Assembly (NCBI RefSeq): GCF_007641255.1
Contig: NZ_CP036259.1
Span: forward strand, 4,156,501-4,220,500
Direction of reading: 5' to 3'
Source of the DNA: Sporomusa termitida
GTDB taxonomy: Bacteria > Bacillota > Negativicutes > Sporomusales > Sporomusaceae
DNA length: 64,000 bases
Made by a program: the position numbers and the translations under genes. The notes beneath the pieces are model-generated. The model saw only the letters and a program-made list of their open reading frames with translations. It did no database searches and was not told the origin of the DNA. Of the stretch, positions 51,004-59,787 are shown in pieces (the stretch's first letter is position 1; each line of letters starts with the position of its first letter).

Positions 51004-52098
51004 CTATTGCGTTACTCTCACAGTATCTCCGTCTTTAAGGCGGTTGACACTGCTGATAATCACTTGCGTTTCAGGCTGCAGACCGTCTGTGACGGTAATT
51101 GTGCTGCCACTAACGTCACCAATCTCAATCTGACGGCGGACGGCTTTATCGTTTTCGACAACGAAAACATAATATAAGCCTTGTTTTTGCACAACTGCGG
51201 CTTGCGGTACAGTAAGTACCTGGACACTATCGCCTGTTGTCAGCTGTATATTGGCAAACATGCCTGGTTTCAGCTCACCGCCGGTATTATCTACTTTAAT
51301 CTTGGTGCGGAACATCCGGCTGGCCGCGCCTGCTTCCGGATTCATAACCTCGACTACCCCCGGGAATACCTGGCCGGCATAGGCATCGACAGTGATATTG
51401 GCGTTCTGTCCGATTTTAATGCGGCCCAGATCTTTTTGTTCAACATTGATTACGGCGTATACCTGATTAATGTCCTGTACCACCATCAATGCCGCCCCAG
51501 GTGAAACCACCTGGCCAATAGTGGCTGTTTTATTCGCAATCACACCGTCAACCGGTGAAGTAATTACGCCATAACTGTATTGTTGCTGAGCGCTGCTCTG
51601 GTTGGAAGCAGCACTTGATAAATCAGCCTCAGCGGTTTTCAGTTTGGCCCGGGCATTATCCAGCTGTTGCTCGGAAACAGCCCCTTTATCGAACAGCATC
51701 TGATAACGGTTAAAGTCGTTTAATGCCAGTTCATAGCCAACCTGGGCTTTTCGCACAGCATCACCGGCCTGGCGGGCAGAGTTAGCCAGTTCAACTGACT
51801 CCATCCTGACCAGCGGCTCACCGGCTTTGACCTGCTGTCCTTCCTGGACAAGCACCTCTTCAATCCGCCCGGAAATTTTAGCGCTCACCGTGGCTGAGGT
51901 CTGCCCCTCCAGTGTACCATTCAAAGTCAGGCTGGGAATAACCTCAGTGTATTCGGTCTGAGCAACTTTTACACTCAGCACATTCTCGGTGGTATTGGCT
52001 TGTTGTTTATTGGCAAATACACCTGTACCTATAGCCAGGGTAATTCCCACTACTAAAATCAGGGGAATAATCCAGTGCTTAGCTTTCAATCTATTCAT
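51004..52098 (-). CDS. RND periplasmic adaptor (membrane-fusion protein)
   Basis: A 364-residue HlyD/AcrA-type adaptor: N-terminal membrane anchor (HWIIPLILVVGITLAIGTG), lipoyl halves (SATVSAKISGRIEEVLVQEGQQVKAGE and GVITSPVDGVIANKTATIGQVV) around an alpha-hairpin coiled coil (about 120-170), then beta-barrel and membrane-proximal domains. It links the RND pump to the outer-membrane channel. 15 bp upstream of the pump gene; a TetR operator lies in front. Confidence 0.95.
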   Translation of the reverse strand: MNRLKAKHWIIPLILVVGITLAIGTGVFANKQQANTTENVLSVKVAQTEYTEVIPSLTLNGTLEGQTSATVSAKISGRIEEVLVQEGQQVKAGEPLVRMESVELANSARQAGDAVRKAQVGYELALNDFNRYQMLFDKGAVSEQQLDNARAKLKTAEADLSSAASNQSSAQQQYSYGVITSPVDGVIANKTATIGQVVSPGAALMVVQDINQVYAVINVEQKDLGRIKIGQNANITVDAYAGQVFPGVVEVMNPEAGAASRMFRTKIKVDNTGGELKPGMFANIQLTTGDSVQVLTVPQAAVVQKQGLYYVFVVENDKAVRRQIEIGDVSGSTITVTDGLQPETQVIISSVNRLKDGDTVRVTQ

Positions 52099-52131
52099 TC
52101 AGACAATCCTCCATTTCAATTAGCAACATTT

Positions 52132-52155
52132 GACATACCTACCAGTCGGTATGTC
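52132..52155. promoter_or_regulatory. TetR operator before the efflux genes
   Basis: GACATACC-N8-GGTATGTC, an imperfect palindrome with inner TACC/GGT symmetry. The 22 bp core is identical to the site at 52843-52864. It lies between tetR and the adaptor gene. Confidence 0.88.
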
Positions 52156-52185
52156 AAGTTCAAAAATAGTAGCGCTTGGCAGGCG

Positions 52186-52809
52186 CTAGTACCTTGACAG
52201 CTCTAAAACAGTATTCACTGGATTAGGGCTAGTATTCATCAACGACCACATATTGTTCATCATTCGCTGACGCAGTTCCGGGTGTCTAAATTGGCTTCCC
52301 AATGACTTCTGGCCGTTAACTGTTGCCAAAATAGTAGCTGCCAAGGCATAACTGTCAAGACTACTCTTAAGTTCGCCGTTGTCCACCGCTGTCTGAATCC
52401 GTCTGGCCAACGCCTCGCAAATCCACAGCTGAATTCGCTGAATCCTTTCCTGAATATCAGGAAACAGCTGCATAATATCAATCACAAAATGAACGTGATC
52501 GACACAGATCTCCCGGTCCAGCCCAAACAGCTCCCTGGAATATTCCTCAAACGCATCGTCAACCATGAGCGACTGCAAAATCTCCTGAATGCTTTTTTGG
52601 TCACTGAGCAAATCCGTATATTTTGCTTCAAACCGTTCAAAGAAAAATGTAAGCGCAGTGCGCAGCAAATCCTCCTTGCTGGCGAAATAGTGATAGATCC
52701 CGCCTTTGGTAATACCAAGCTCATTAGCAACATCTATCAGCGAAACCGATTTGTAGCCATGCCGTAAAAACAGGCGTATTGCTGCAATAATAATGCTCTC
52801 CTTGGTCAT
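52186..52809 (-). CDS. TetR-family repressor of the RND pump
   Basis: A 207-residue regulator with the N-terminal helix-turn-helix (VANELGITKGGIYHYFASKEDLL). The C-terminal domain is ligand-binding. ATG 52809 is preceded by AAAGGCGA; a GTG at 52827 is less likely. Two identical operators flank the gene, so it probably represses itself and the efflux operon and releases in the presence of a pump substrate. Confidence 0.93.
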   Translation of the reverse strand: MTKESIIIAAIRLFLRHGYKSVSLIDVANELGITKGGIYHYFASKEDLLRTALTFFFERFEAKYTDLLSDQKSIQEILQSLMVDDAFEEYSRELFGLDREICVDHVHFVIDIMQLFPDIQERIQRIQLWICEALARRIQTAVDNGELKSSLDSYALAATILATVNGQKSLGSQFRHPELRQRMMNNMWSLMNTSPNPVNTVLELSRY

Positions 52810-52842
52810 CTTATCGTCGCCTTTCACAAAGTATGCATCTTT

Positions 52843-52864
52843 ACATACCTACCAGTCGGTATGT
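52843..52864. promoter_or_regulatory. TetR operator before tetR
   Basis: ACATACC-N8-GGTATGT, identical over 22 bp to the site at 52132-52155. It lies about 34 bp upstream of the tetR start codon and suggests autoregulation. Confidence 0.88.
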
Positions 52865-52955
52865 TGTTATTATCCCCTAAAATCGTGCTACTGTCAATAG
52901 CGCGCAGGCAAAAATAACGGCACAGCCAAAAGAAGAATATTACCGGCCGGCGGTA

Positions 52956-52998
52956 CTAAAAAGGGAATGAGACCTGTAAATTACAGAACTCATTCCCT
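52956..52998 (-). terminator. Intrinsic terminator of the metal importer operon
   Basis: On the minus strand AGGGAATGAG pairs with CTCATTCCCT, followed by TTTTTAG. It lies about 42 bp past the last ATPase gene. Confidence 0.88.
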
Positions 52999-53039
52999 GA
53001 AAACTGCCTGCTGCAGTTTAATCTGACTTTTGGGGTCTT

Positions 53040-54023
53040 TTAAGCTGGGCGGCCTGAGGGTTGCTGCGCCTTCAATAAATGACAGGCAGCACTGTGTCCA
53101 GGCGCAATCTCCTCAAGAGCCGGCTTTTCCTGACTGCATATTTCCCTGCTCTCCGGACATCTGGTTTGAAATGGACAACCTGGCGGCAAGTCGAGAGGGC
53201 TGGGGATCTCTCCGGCCAGCGTTCGCACCGCTGTCCCGCCCTTTTTCTTCACCGGAAAAACGGACTGCAACAACGCCTTTGTATAAGGGTGCTGCGCCTT
53301 ATTCAGCTCGCTGCCCGCCAGCACCTCCACGATATTGCCGAGATACATCACGGCGATGCGATGGCTAATCTGCGATATCAGGGCCAAATCATGACAGATA
53401 AAGATCATGGACAGATTTTTTTCCTGTTGTATTCTGACCAGAAGCTCCACAATTTTTTTCTGCACAGACACATCCAGCGCACTGGTCGCCTCATCGCAAA
53501 CGAGAATGTCGGGGCCGAGCGCCAGCGCCCGGGCAATGCCAACGCGCTGGCGCTGCCCGCCGCTCATATTGCCGGGATAACGGTCAGCAAATTGCTCCGG
53601 TAATTCAACCATGCGCAAAAGCGCTTCGGCCTTTTCCCCCGCCTCACTGTCTTTTATCAGCTTGAAATTGCGCAACGGCTCGCAAAGGATATCCTTTATC
53701 TTCATTTTCGGATTGAAAGCCTGCGCCGGGTCCTGAAATACCATCTGCACATGCCGACGGCTCTGCCGCATACGCTCGCCCTTAAGTCGCGTGAGATCCT
53801 CGCCCCGATAGCAAATAGCCCCGCTCGTCGGCGCATAGAGCTGCATAATAAGTTTTACAAGCGTGCTTTTACCGCAGCCGCTCTCGCCAACAACGCCAAG
53901 TGTTTCGCCCCGGTAAAGCGACAGCGACACATCATTGCAGGCTGTCAGCATGCGCCCGCCAGCTGCCGGGAAGCGTTTTACGATATGCTCGATTGTCAGG
54001 ATCGCTTCCTTTTCAGCCAACAT
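53040..54023 (-). CDS. ABC importer ATPase 2 (NikE/OppF type), probably cobalt
   Basis: A 327-residue ATPase: Walker A GVVGESGCGKSTL, signature MSGGQRQRVGIARAL, Walker B ILVCDEATSALD and the Cys-containing C-terminal oligopeptide/nickel extension (FQTRCPESREIC). ATG 54023 has GGAGGGG upstream and overlaps the preceding ATPase gene by 11 bp. Partner of the other ATPase in powering the importer. Cobalt rather than nickel or peptides is inferred from the cobalamin riboswitch. Confidence 0.9.
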   Translation of the reverse strand: MLAEKEAILTIEHIVKRFPAAGGRMLTACNDVSLSLYRGETLGVVGESGCGKSTLVKLIMQLYAPTSGAICYRGEDLTRLKGERMRQSRRHVQMVFQDPAQAFNPKMKIKDILCEPLRNFKLIKDSEAGEKAEALLRMVELPEQFADRYPGNMSGGQRQRVGIARALALGPDILVCDEATSALDVSVQKKIVELLVRIQQEKNLSMIFICHDLALISQISHRIAVMYLGNIVEVLAGSELNKAQHPYTKALLQSVFPVKKKGGTAVRTLAGEIPSPLDLPPGCPFQTRCPESREICSQEKPALEEIAPGHSAACHLLKAQQPSGRPA

Positions 54024-54801
54024 ATCTTTCCCCTCCGACCTGCGGCACCGCATCTAACAGTTCTTTCGTATACGCCGACTGCGGCCGGGCAATAATATCA
54101 TCCGTTTCGCCGGACTCTACGATCCGGCCTTCTTGCATGACGACCAGCTTATCCGACATATAGGCGGCTACACCGATATTATGGGTAACAATGATGATTG
54201 CCGTTTTATCCTTCTGGCAGATTTCCATCATTTCTTTTACCACTTGCGCCTGCGTTGTCACATCCAGGGCCGAAGTCGGCTCATCCGCCAGCAGCAGGCG
54301 CGGTGTAAAAAACATGGCCATGGCCACGCCGACGCGCTGGCGCATGCCGCCGCTCAGTTCAAACGGGTAGCCTTTCATAATATTTTCCGGATTGGGCAAG
54401 TGCATTTTCCTCAGCATATCCTCTGCCGCCCTGGCGGCTTCTCTTTTCGTCATCGGCGAGTGCTCGCAGATATACTCAATAAATTGGCTGCCGATACGCC
54501 GGATGGGATCCAGCATGCTCCCGCTGTCCTGAAAAACCATGGCGGCCTTGGTTCCGCAGAGGCGACTCCACTCGTCAGGCGTATTTTCCAATAGATTTTT
54601 ACCTTCAAAGAGGATCCTCCCGCCGCTTACACGGCCCTCATGCGGCAGGCAGCCCATGATTGCGCGGATAACCGTTGTCTTGCCGCTGCCGCTTTCGCCG
54701 ACAATCGCCAGGACTTCCCCCTCAGCAAGCGATAAATTCACATCCCGGACGATTGCACGTTCCGCATAGGATACCGAAAGTTCTGATACCTCTAGCAACA
54801 T
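54013..54801 (-). CDS. ABC importer ATPase 1 (NikD/OppD type), probably cobalt
   Basis: A 262-residue ATPase: Walker A AIVGESGSGKTTV, signature LSGGMRQRVGVAMAMF, Walker B LLLADEPTSALDVTTQ and an H-loop (IIVTHNIGVAA). Shorter than OppD, as in NikD. Located 22 bp after the binding-protein gene. Confidence 0.9.
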   Translation of the reverse strand: MLLEVSELSVSYAERAIVRDVNLSLAEGEVLAIVGESGSGKTTVIRAIMGCLPHEGRVSGGRILFEGKNLLENTPDEWSRLCGTKAAMVFQDSGSMLDPIRRIGSQFIEYICEHSPMTKREAARAAEDMLRKMHLPNPENIMKGYPFELSGGMRQRVGVAMAMFFTPRLLLADEPTSALDVTTQAQVVKEMMEICQKDKTAIIIVTHNIGVAAYMSDKLVVMQEGRIVESGETDDIIARPQSAYTKELLDAVPQVGGERYVG

Positions 54802-54823
54802 TCCAATTCCCCTTCGTGCAACA

Positions 54824-56395
54824 TTATTTTTTCGCCGGTTTAATCTTATTGGTCAGCCAGTAATAATCGGACGGATACATCCGCGCCCCTTCAAGCGAAA
54901 CCGAGCTGATGATGTTGGTTTCCGGATAGCCCAGGAACAGAGCCGCGCCATCGTTCATAATGATCTGCTGAATATCGATGATGAGCTGACGGCGCTTTTG
55001 ATGTTCAAACTCTGCGGACAGTTCCGCAAACTTCGCATCCAGTGCAGGATTGCTGTAGCCGGAGCCGTTCTGCGGATTATCGCCGTTCTTGTTGGTCCGC
55101 CAGTACCAGTTCAGGAAGATTTCCGGATCGCCGGTATTGGCCGTCGTAATATTCGAAATTAGCAAGTCATACTCGCCGTTAATCCCCATCTTATCAATCA
55201 GATTATAGTCCACCGTCTTGATTTTTACATCAAAGCCCACTTTTTTCGCATCTGATTGCGCCGCCTCGGCGTAGATCGGCAGTTCCGCGCGGCTGTTATA
55301 CACAACAAAATCCACCGTCAGCTTCTTGCCGTCCTTTTCCAGTATACCGTCACCGTCGGCGTCCTTCCAGCCGGCTTCCGCCAATAGCTGTTTGGCGCGG
55401 TCAATATTATAGCTGTTGGGATCCGTAAGCTGATCGAAGCCGTAATCCATCGATGGAGGTACAGGAGCCTTGCCCTCAATAAAGGTTCCTTTCAAAATAA
55501 CTTCATTATATACCTTTCTGTCGCAGGCGCTGATGAATGCCGCGCGAACCTTCTGATCGCCTAAAACGCCTTTTTGGTTAATTCGCGCCAGGACGGTGCG
55601 CAGTGAGGGAATTCTGTCGATATGGAACTTTTCCTTGTCGTTAAAGAGGCTAATATCACCGGCTGCAATATTGACCGCCATGTCCACCTCGCCGGACTGC
55701 AGAGCCATTGCCCGGGTATTCGGATCGTCTATAGACGGAATTTCAACTGTTTCATAAGGCACTTCGCCGTCCCAGTAATGCGAATTTTTCACCATAACCG
55801 CTTTATCCTTGACGAAAGACTTGCACATATAGGGACCGGTGCCAATCGGACCTTCCTTGGCGAAGTTGCGTTCCGGTTCAGCCGATACATCTACAATCAA
55901 AAAGAGCGGATCGGCCAAAAAGCCCGGCATATTCGGCTCCGGCTTTTCCGTCAGGATCGTAAGCGTTTGACCGTCAGCCTTCATTTCCTTATACTTAAAA
56001 AATGTTACCGACCGTTTATTTTTCGCAAAGGCTCTTTCCAGCGAGGCCTTAACAGCGGCCGCGTCTAACGGCTTGCCGTTGGAGAACTTCACTCCGTCTC
56101 TGATTTTAAAGGTCCAGCTCATGTGGTCGGCACTAATCTGCCAGCTTTCAGCCAGCCACGGCTGCACATTCATCTTTTCATCAAATTTTGCAAGACTTTC
56201 CCCCAGGCCATAACGCATAACGACCCAGCCAAAATAATTCTCCGTTGGTTCCAGTGAATCCGCAAAATTTGTTACACCAATTCTCAGCGTCGTTGGGTCA
56301 GCTTCCTTTGTACCGCTGCCGCCGCAGCCCGCTATAAGAGTCGCTGCCATACAAATCAGCAGCAGCAGGCAGGTAAATCTTCCCAGTCTCTTCAT
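54824..56395 (-). CDS. Extracellular binding protein (SBP_bac_5), probably cobalt
   Basis: A 523-residue lipoprotein: signal peptide with lipobox LIAGC (Cys at residue 24), then the family-5 solute-binding fold found in NikA, OppA and DppA (GVTNFADSLEPTEN near the start, WTFKIRDGVKFSNGKPLDAAAVK). Anchored outside the inner membrane; presents the ligand to the permeases. NikA-type proteins bind metal through chelators, so the ligand may be a Co complex. Confidence 0.9.
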   Translation of the reverse strand: MKRLGRFTCLLLLICMAATLIAGCGGSGTKEADPTTLRIGVTNFADSLEPTENYFGWVVMRYGLGESLAKFDEKMNVQPWLAESWQISADHMSWTFKIRDGVKFSNGKPLDAAAVKASLERAFAKNKRSVTFFKYKEMKADGQTLTILTEKPEPNMPGFLADPLFLIVDVSAEPERNFAKEGPIGTGPYMCKSFVKDKAVMVKNSHYWDGEVPYETVEIPSIDDPNTRAMALQSGEVDMAVNIAAGDISLFNDKEKFHIDRIPSLRTVLARINQKGVLGDQKVRAAFISACDRKVYNEVILKGTFIEGKAPVPPSMDYGFDQLTDPNSYNIDRAKQLLAEAGWKDADGDGILEKDGKKLTVDFVVYNSRAELPIYAEAAQSDAKKVGFDVKIKTVDYNLIDKMGINGEYDLLISNITTANTGDPEIFLNWYWRTNKNGDNPQNGSGYSNPALDAKFAELSAEFEHQKRRQLIIDIQQIIMNDGAALFLGYPETNIISSVSLEGARMYPSDYYWLTNKIKPAKK

Positions 56396-56420
56396 AACCT
56401 CATCCCTTCCATATGTTTAT

Positions 56421-57242
56421 TCAGTTTGTCCGCTGTGGGTCCATAATATCGCGCAGGCTGTCTCCCCATAGGTTGAAAATCGCTACAACAATCAGTATGG
56501 CCGCTCCCGGATACAGCATCAGCCAGGGAGCCGTTTGGATATGCTGTCTTCCCTCATTGAGCATAAGTCCCCATTCCGGTGTCGGCGGCTGCGCGCCAAA
56601 GCCCAAAAACGACAAGCCTGCCAATTCCATAATCATCACACCGATGTCCATGGCGGCCGTTATAACAATGATCGGCAGAATATTGGGCAGAATATGACGC
56701 CATAAAAGATGCAGCGGCCTTGTCCCATTGGTTACGGCCGCTGCGATAAAATCACGCTCGCGCAGCTTCAGCGTAAGGCTGCGCCCCAAACGCGCGTACT
56801 TGGTCCAGTTCACCGCCGCCAGCGCCAAAATTGCATTTACGATATTGCCGCCCAGCATACCGGCAATGGCAATAGCCAGCACGATCCCCGGAAAAGCCAG
56901 CATCATGTCCACAATGCGCATGAGCACAGTATCCACTTTGCCGCCCGAATAGCCGGCCACCACGCCGATAAAAGTTCCTCCTACCGTAATAATAGAAACC
57001 ACCATCATCGTCATGATCAACGAGGTGCGCATCCCGTAAAGAATACGCGAAAAACAGTCCCGCCCCAGCTTGTCCGTGCCGAATATGTGCTCCGCCGACG
57101 GCGCCTGCAGCGACTGCCGCATTACCGCGTCATACGGATCATAAGGAGCCAGCCAGGGCGCAAAGAGCGCAAAGCCGACAACCACAAGGACAAAAAACGT
57201 GTACAGCCCAAACAAAAACTTGTCCTTTGTCCAAAACGCCAC
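56421..57242 (-). CDS. ABC importer permease (NikC/OppC type)
   Basis: A 273-residue permease with about six membrane segments. It carries HIFGTDKLGRDCFSRILYG and ITVGGTFIGVVAGYSGG, typical of DppC/NikC, and an EAA loop (AAAVTNGTRPLHLLWRHILPN). It starts at a GTG directly after the previous stop codon. Confidence 0.92.
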   Translation of the reverse strand: MAFWTKDKFLFGLYTFFVLVVVGFALFAPWLAPYDPYDAVMRQSLQAPSAEHIFGTDKLGRDCFSRILYGMRTSLIMTMMVVSIITVGGTFIGVVAGYSGGKVDTVLMRIVDMMLAFPGIVLAIAIAGMLGGNIVNAILALAAVNWTKYARLGRSLTLKLRERDFIAAAVTNGTRPLHLLWRHILPNILPIIVITAAMDIGVMIMELAGLSFLGFGAQPPTPEWGLMLNEGRQHIQTAPWLMLYPGAAILIVVAIFNLWGDSLRDIMDPQRTN

Positions 57243-58184
57243 TCAGCCTCCTCCTTTCTTCAGCCGCGGATCAAGATAGGTATAGGAAATATCGACTAAC
57301 AGATTTATTGCCATATATAAAACGGCAATCCAGAGGACAACCCCCTGCACCAGCGGATAATCACGCATCGCAATGGCCTGCACCGCCATTTTGCCAAGAC
57401 CGGGCCAGGAAAAGACCATCTCAATAACAGCCGCGCCGCCTAGCAGCCAGCCGATCGACAAACCCAAGAGCGTGATCAGCGGCAAACACGCATTTGGCAG
57501 CACATGCCGCCAGAGAATCTTCTGCATGGGCAAGCCCCGCATCCGGGCGCCAATGATATAATCCTGTCCCAGTTCCTCCAAAATTGCCGTACGCACCTGC
57601 CGCGTATATTTAGCCGACATCGCAATAGCCAGCGTCAGCGCCGGCAGCACCATCCGGTCAAACGACACCACGCCGCCCGCTATCGGGAACAAACCCAGCT
57701 TCAGCCCAAAAACATACAGCAGAATAAGCCCTACCCAGAAGCTCGGCATGGATACACCTAAAAACGTAATGCCGCGAATTAGATAATCAACAGCGCGGTT
57801 TCGATACACCGCCGCCAGTATCCCGCACGGCACCGAGATCAGCAGCATCATGACAATCGACGCGGCGGCGAGCACTATAGTGCCCGGCAGACACTGCCAG
57901 AGACGGTCGGCTACCGGCATCTTCGCCGAATACGCCATGCCCATATCCCCCTGCAAAACACCGGTAAGCCAGCGAAGGTACTGCACATGAAACGGCTGGT
58001 CCAGGCCCAGCTGCGCCCGCGTTTCGGCAATCGTTTCCTCCGAAACAATGGTATCGCCTACCTCCAGCAACATCTCCACCGGGTCCCCCGGCGACAGATA
58101 CATCAGAGAAAACGTCAGCAGGCTCACACCGAAAAGCGTAATAAGCATCTGCGCCAAACGATGCAAAAGCTCTTTTCTCTTCAA
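57243..58184 (-). CDS. ABC importer permease (NikB/OppB type)
   Basis: A 313-residue permease with about six membrane segments: FGVSLLTFSLMYLSPGDPV at the N-terminus and an EAA-type loop (GARMRGLPMQKILWRHVLPNA). The start appears to be TTG 58184 with GGAGAAGG upstream. First gene of the operon, directly behind a riboswitch-controlled terminator. Confidence 0.92.
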   Translation of the reverse strand: MKRKELLHRLAQMLITLFGVSLLTFSLMYLSPGDPVEMLLEVGDTIVSEETIAETRAQLGLDQPFHVQYLRWLTGVLQGDMGMAYSAKMPVADRLWQCLPGTIVLAAASIVMMLLISVPCGILAAVYRNRAVDYLIRGITFLGVSMPSFWVGLILLYVFGLKLGLFPIAGGVVSFDRMVLPALTLAIAMSAKYTRQVRTAILEELGQDYIIGARMRGLPMQKILWRHVLPNACLPLITLLGLSIGWLLGGAAVIEMVFSWPGLGKMAVQAIAMRDYPLVQGVVLWIAVLYMAINLLVDISYTYLDPRLKKGGG

Positions 58185-58206
58185 GGCACCTTCTCCTCTC
58201 TGTTCA

Positions 58207-58263
58207 ACAAAAATCCGGCTAGAATCATTTTCTTAACGAGAAGAAAAGGATTCTAGCCGGATT
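58207..58263 (-). terminator. Riboswitch-controlled intrinsic terminator
   Basis: On the minus strand AATCCGGCTAGAATC pairs perfectly with GATTCTAGCCGGATT, followed by TTTTTGTT. It lies between the cobalamin riboswitch and the first permease gene, so it is the expected off-switch at high cobalamin. Confidence 0.88.
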
Positions 58264-58380
58264 AAACAACTGCCCAGGCAGTCGTACTGCGGTCATATGC
58301 AGAAAATCAGACAAGAGCGCTGATTGGCACACACGCACACATCCATTTCCTTATCACGCGTAAGTCAACAATGAATCTTA

Positions 58381-58549
58381 TTATAAGCAGGCTTTCTGGC
58401 TCATAGATCATAACCTTGCTTCCGTCTTCCCAGAGTTTCTCCAGTGACGATCTTCGAAGCAGGCTCCCTATTTACAGCTGCGGGACAGCACGGGATTTTC
58501 ACCCGTTTTCCTCTCATCGTTCAGCAGTGAATGCTGCTGACACTTATAA
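58381..58549 (-). ncRNA. Cobalamin (B12) riboswitch
   Basis: Read on the minus strand the element has a P1 stem (TTATAAG near 58543 with CTTATAA at 58381), GGGTGAAAATCCCGTGCTGT, CCCGCAGCTGTAA, GGGAGCC, CACTGG, CTGGGAAG and the 3' box GAGCCAGAAAGCCTGC, in the order known for B12 riboswitches (B12 box usually GCCAGGAGACCTGC). High coenzyme B12 should switch off the importer operon downstream. Rodionov and co-workers predicted that NikABCDE-like systems under B12 riboswitches import cobalt. Confidence 0.95.
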
Positions 58550-58607
58550 CGTTCTGTATAAAATTGTCATTAATAATAAAAATTTGGCTATTTGTATTGT
58601 TTTTATT

Positions 58608-58637
58608 ATTATATAAATACGCGACAATGATTGTCAA
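58608..58637 (-). promoter_or_regulatory. SigA promoter of the riboswitch leader with overlapping palindrome
   Basis: On the minus strand TTGACA-N18-TATAAT. The -35 overlaps GACAAT-G-ATTGTC (58623-58635), a perfect palindrome resembling Fur-family operators, so a metal repressor may also act here. Confidence 0.8.
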
Positions 58638-58822
58638 CCATTATTTTACTGATAAGTATTCCTCACAGGTATAATTGTACTAAAAAGGAAATATTACTAT
58701 ATTCACCGAATTAACCAGTCTGTTAACTATTCCTTTTGATTCTCGTAAAACCTGCAATCAGCATCATTTATGGTTGATATTTCAATATTGATTGGGCATC
58801 CCGGCCTTCTCCCAAAGGTGAA
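58638..58822. other. Intergenic region, no gene seen
   Basis: A+T-rich stretch between the importer promoter and the terminator of the taurine operon. No ORF with a ribosome site or known motif was recognized. Confidence 0.4.
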
Positions 58823-58855
58823 GCCGGCGAGCATTCTTATGCTTGCCGGCCTTTT
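58823..58855. terminator. Hairpin after the taurine operon
   Basis: GCCGGCGAGCAT pairs with ATGCTTGCCGGC. On the plus strand a TTTT follows; on the minus strand TTCACCTTT. It probably ends the taurine operon, whose last gene stops about 90 bp away. Confidence 0.65.
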
Positions 58856-58944
58856 GCGCCGTTGCGAGTAGAAATTAGCTGCCGATTAAGAATACGCCTC
58901 TCAGCTCCAGCTCTTACACCAGATGCGCTAATGTCGTGCTAAGG

Positions 58945-59766
58945 TTATATAATATAGCTAATCTCCTGCCGGTTAATCAATTCGAGGATTTCTTCGCGCG
59001 CCTGTAAAAATTGCGCTGTATAGCGTACCCGGTTAGAATTCTCCCCGGAGATTGCATAAGTGAAGGAGGTTTTAAATTCTTTCACAATGCGCCCCGGCCG
59101 CTTGGACATAACCAGCACCCTGGTTCCCAGGGCCAGCGCTTCATCCACATCATGGGTAATAAATAAAATCGTGCATTTCGATTCCCACCATATGTTGCGC
59201 AACAGGCTTTGCATCTGCTCGCGGGTCAGGGCGTCCAGGGCCCCGAAAGGCTCATCCATCAACAGTACGCGGGGTTTATTAACCAATGACCGGGCAATAG
59301 CTACCCGTTGTTTCATACCGCCCGATAATTCGTACGGCTTATGATTACCGAACTCCTCCAAACCCACTTTCCGCAGATATTCTTCGGTAAGCTGCCGGCT
59401 CTCACTTTCAGGGATATTGCGCATTCTTAGCCCAAACCGGACATTATCCCGGGTGGTCAGCCAGGGATACAGGGGCGGCTGCTGAAACACAACCCCCCGA
59501 TGCCAGTCGGCCCCTTGGATTGCTGCCCCGTCCATAACAGCCTGGCCGGCCGACGGGCTGATAAAACCGGCAACAATTTTTAACAAAGTGCTTTTTCCGC
59601 AGCCCGAAGGTCCCAGCAGGCAGACAAACTCGCCTTCGTGCAGGCTAAGATCAATGTTTGCCAATGCATATATGTCAGAGTCCGCCTGATAAGTCAACGA
59701 CACATTCTTCAGGACCACCACCGCATCAGCCTGCTCCTCAGCCCACCCGGGCTCACTTAACACCAT
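58945..59766 (-). CDS. tauB: Taurine-type ABC importer ATPase
   Basis: A 273-residue ATPase of the TauB/SsuB group: Walker A LLGPSGCGKSTLLK, signature LSGGMKQRVAIARSL, Walker B VLLMDEPFGALD and ILFITHDVDEAL. ATG 59766. Last gene of the aminotransferase/importer operon; it powers uptake through the permease and binding protein upstream. Confidence 0.93.
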   Translation of the reverse strand: MVLSEPGWAEEQADAVVVLKNVSLTYQADSDIYALANIDLSLHEGEFVCLLGPSGCGKSTLLKIVAGFISPSAGQAVMDGAAIQGADWHRGVVFQQPPLYPWLTTRDNVRFGLRMRNIPESESRQLTEEYLRKVGLEEFGNHKPYELSGGMKQRVAIARSLVNKPRVLLMDEPFGALDALTREQMQSLLRNIWWESKCTILFITHDVDEALALGTRVLVMSKRPGRIVKEFKTSFTYAISGENSNRVRYTAQFLQAREEILELINRQEISYII

Positions 59767-59787
59767 ACTGCAGCCTCCTGCTTACAT

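Noticed and set aside
53040-58184. Calling the ABC importer a nickel or oligopeptide transporter
   Set aside because: Family alone cannot decide; the B12 riboswitch makes cobalt the better hypothesis, so no nik or opp symbols are given.
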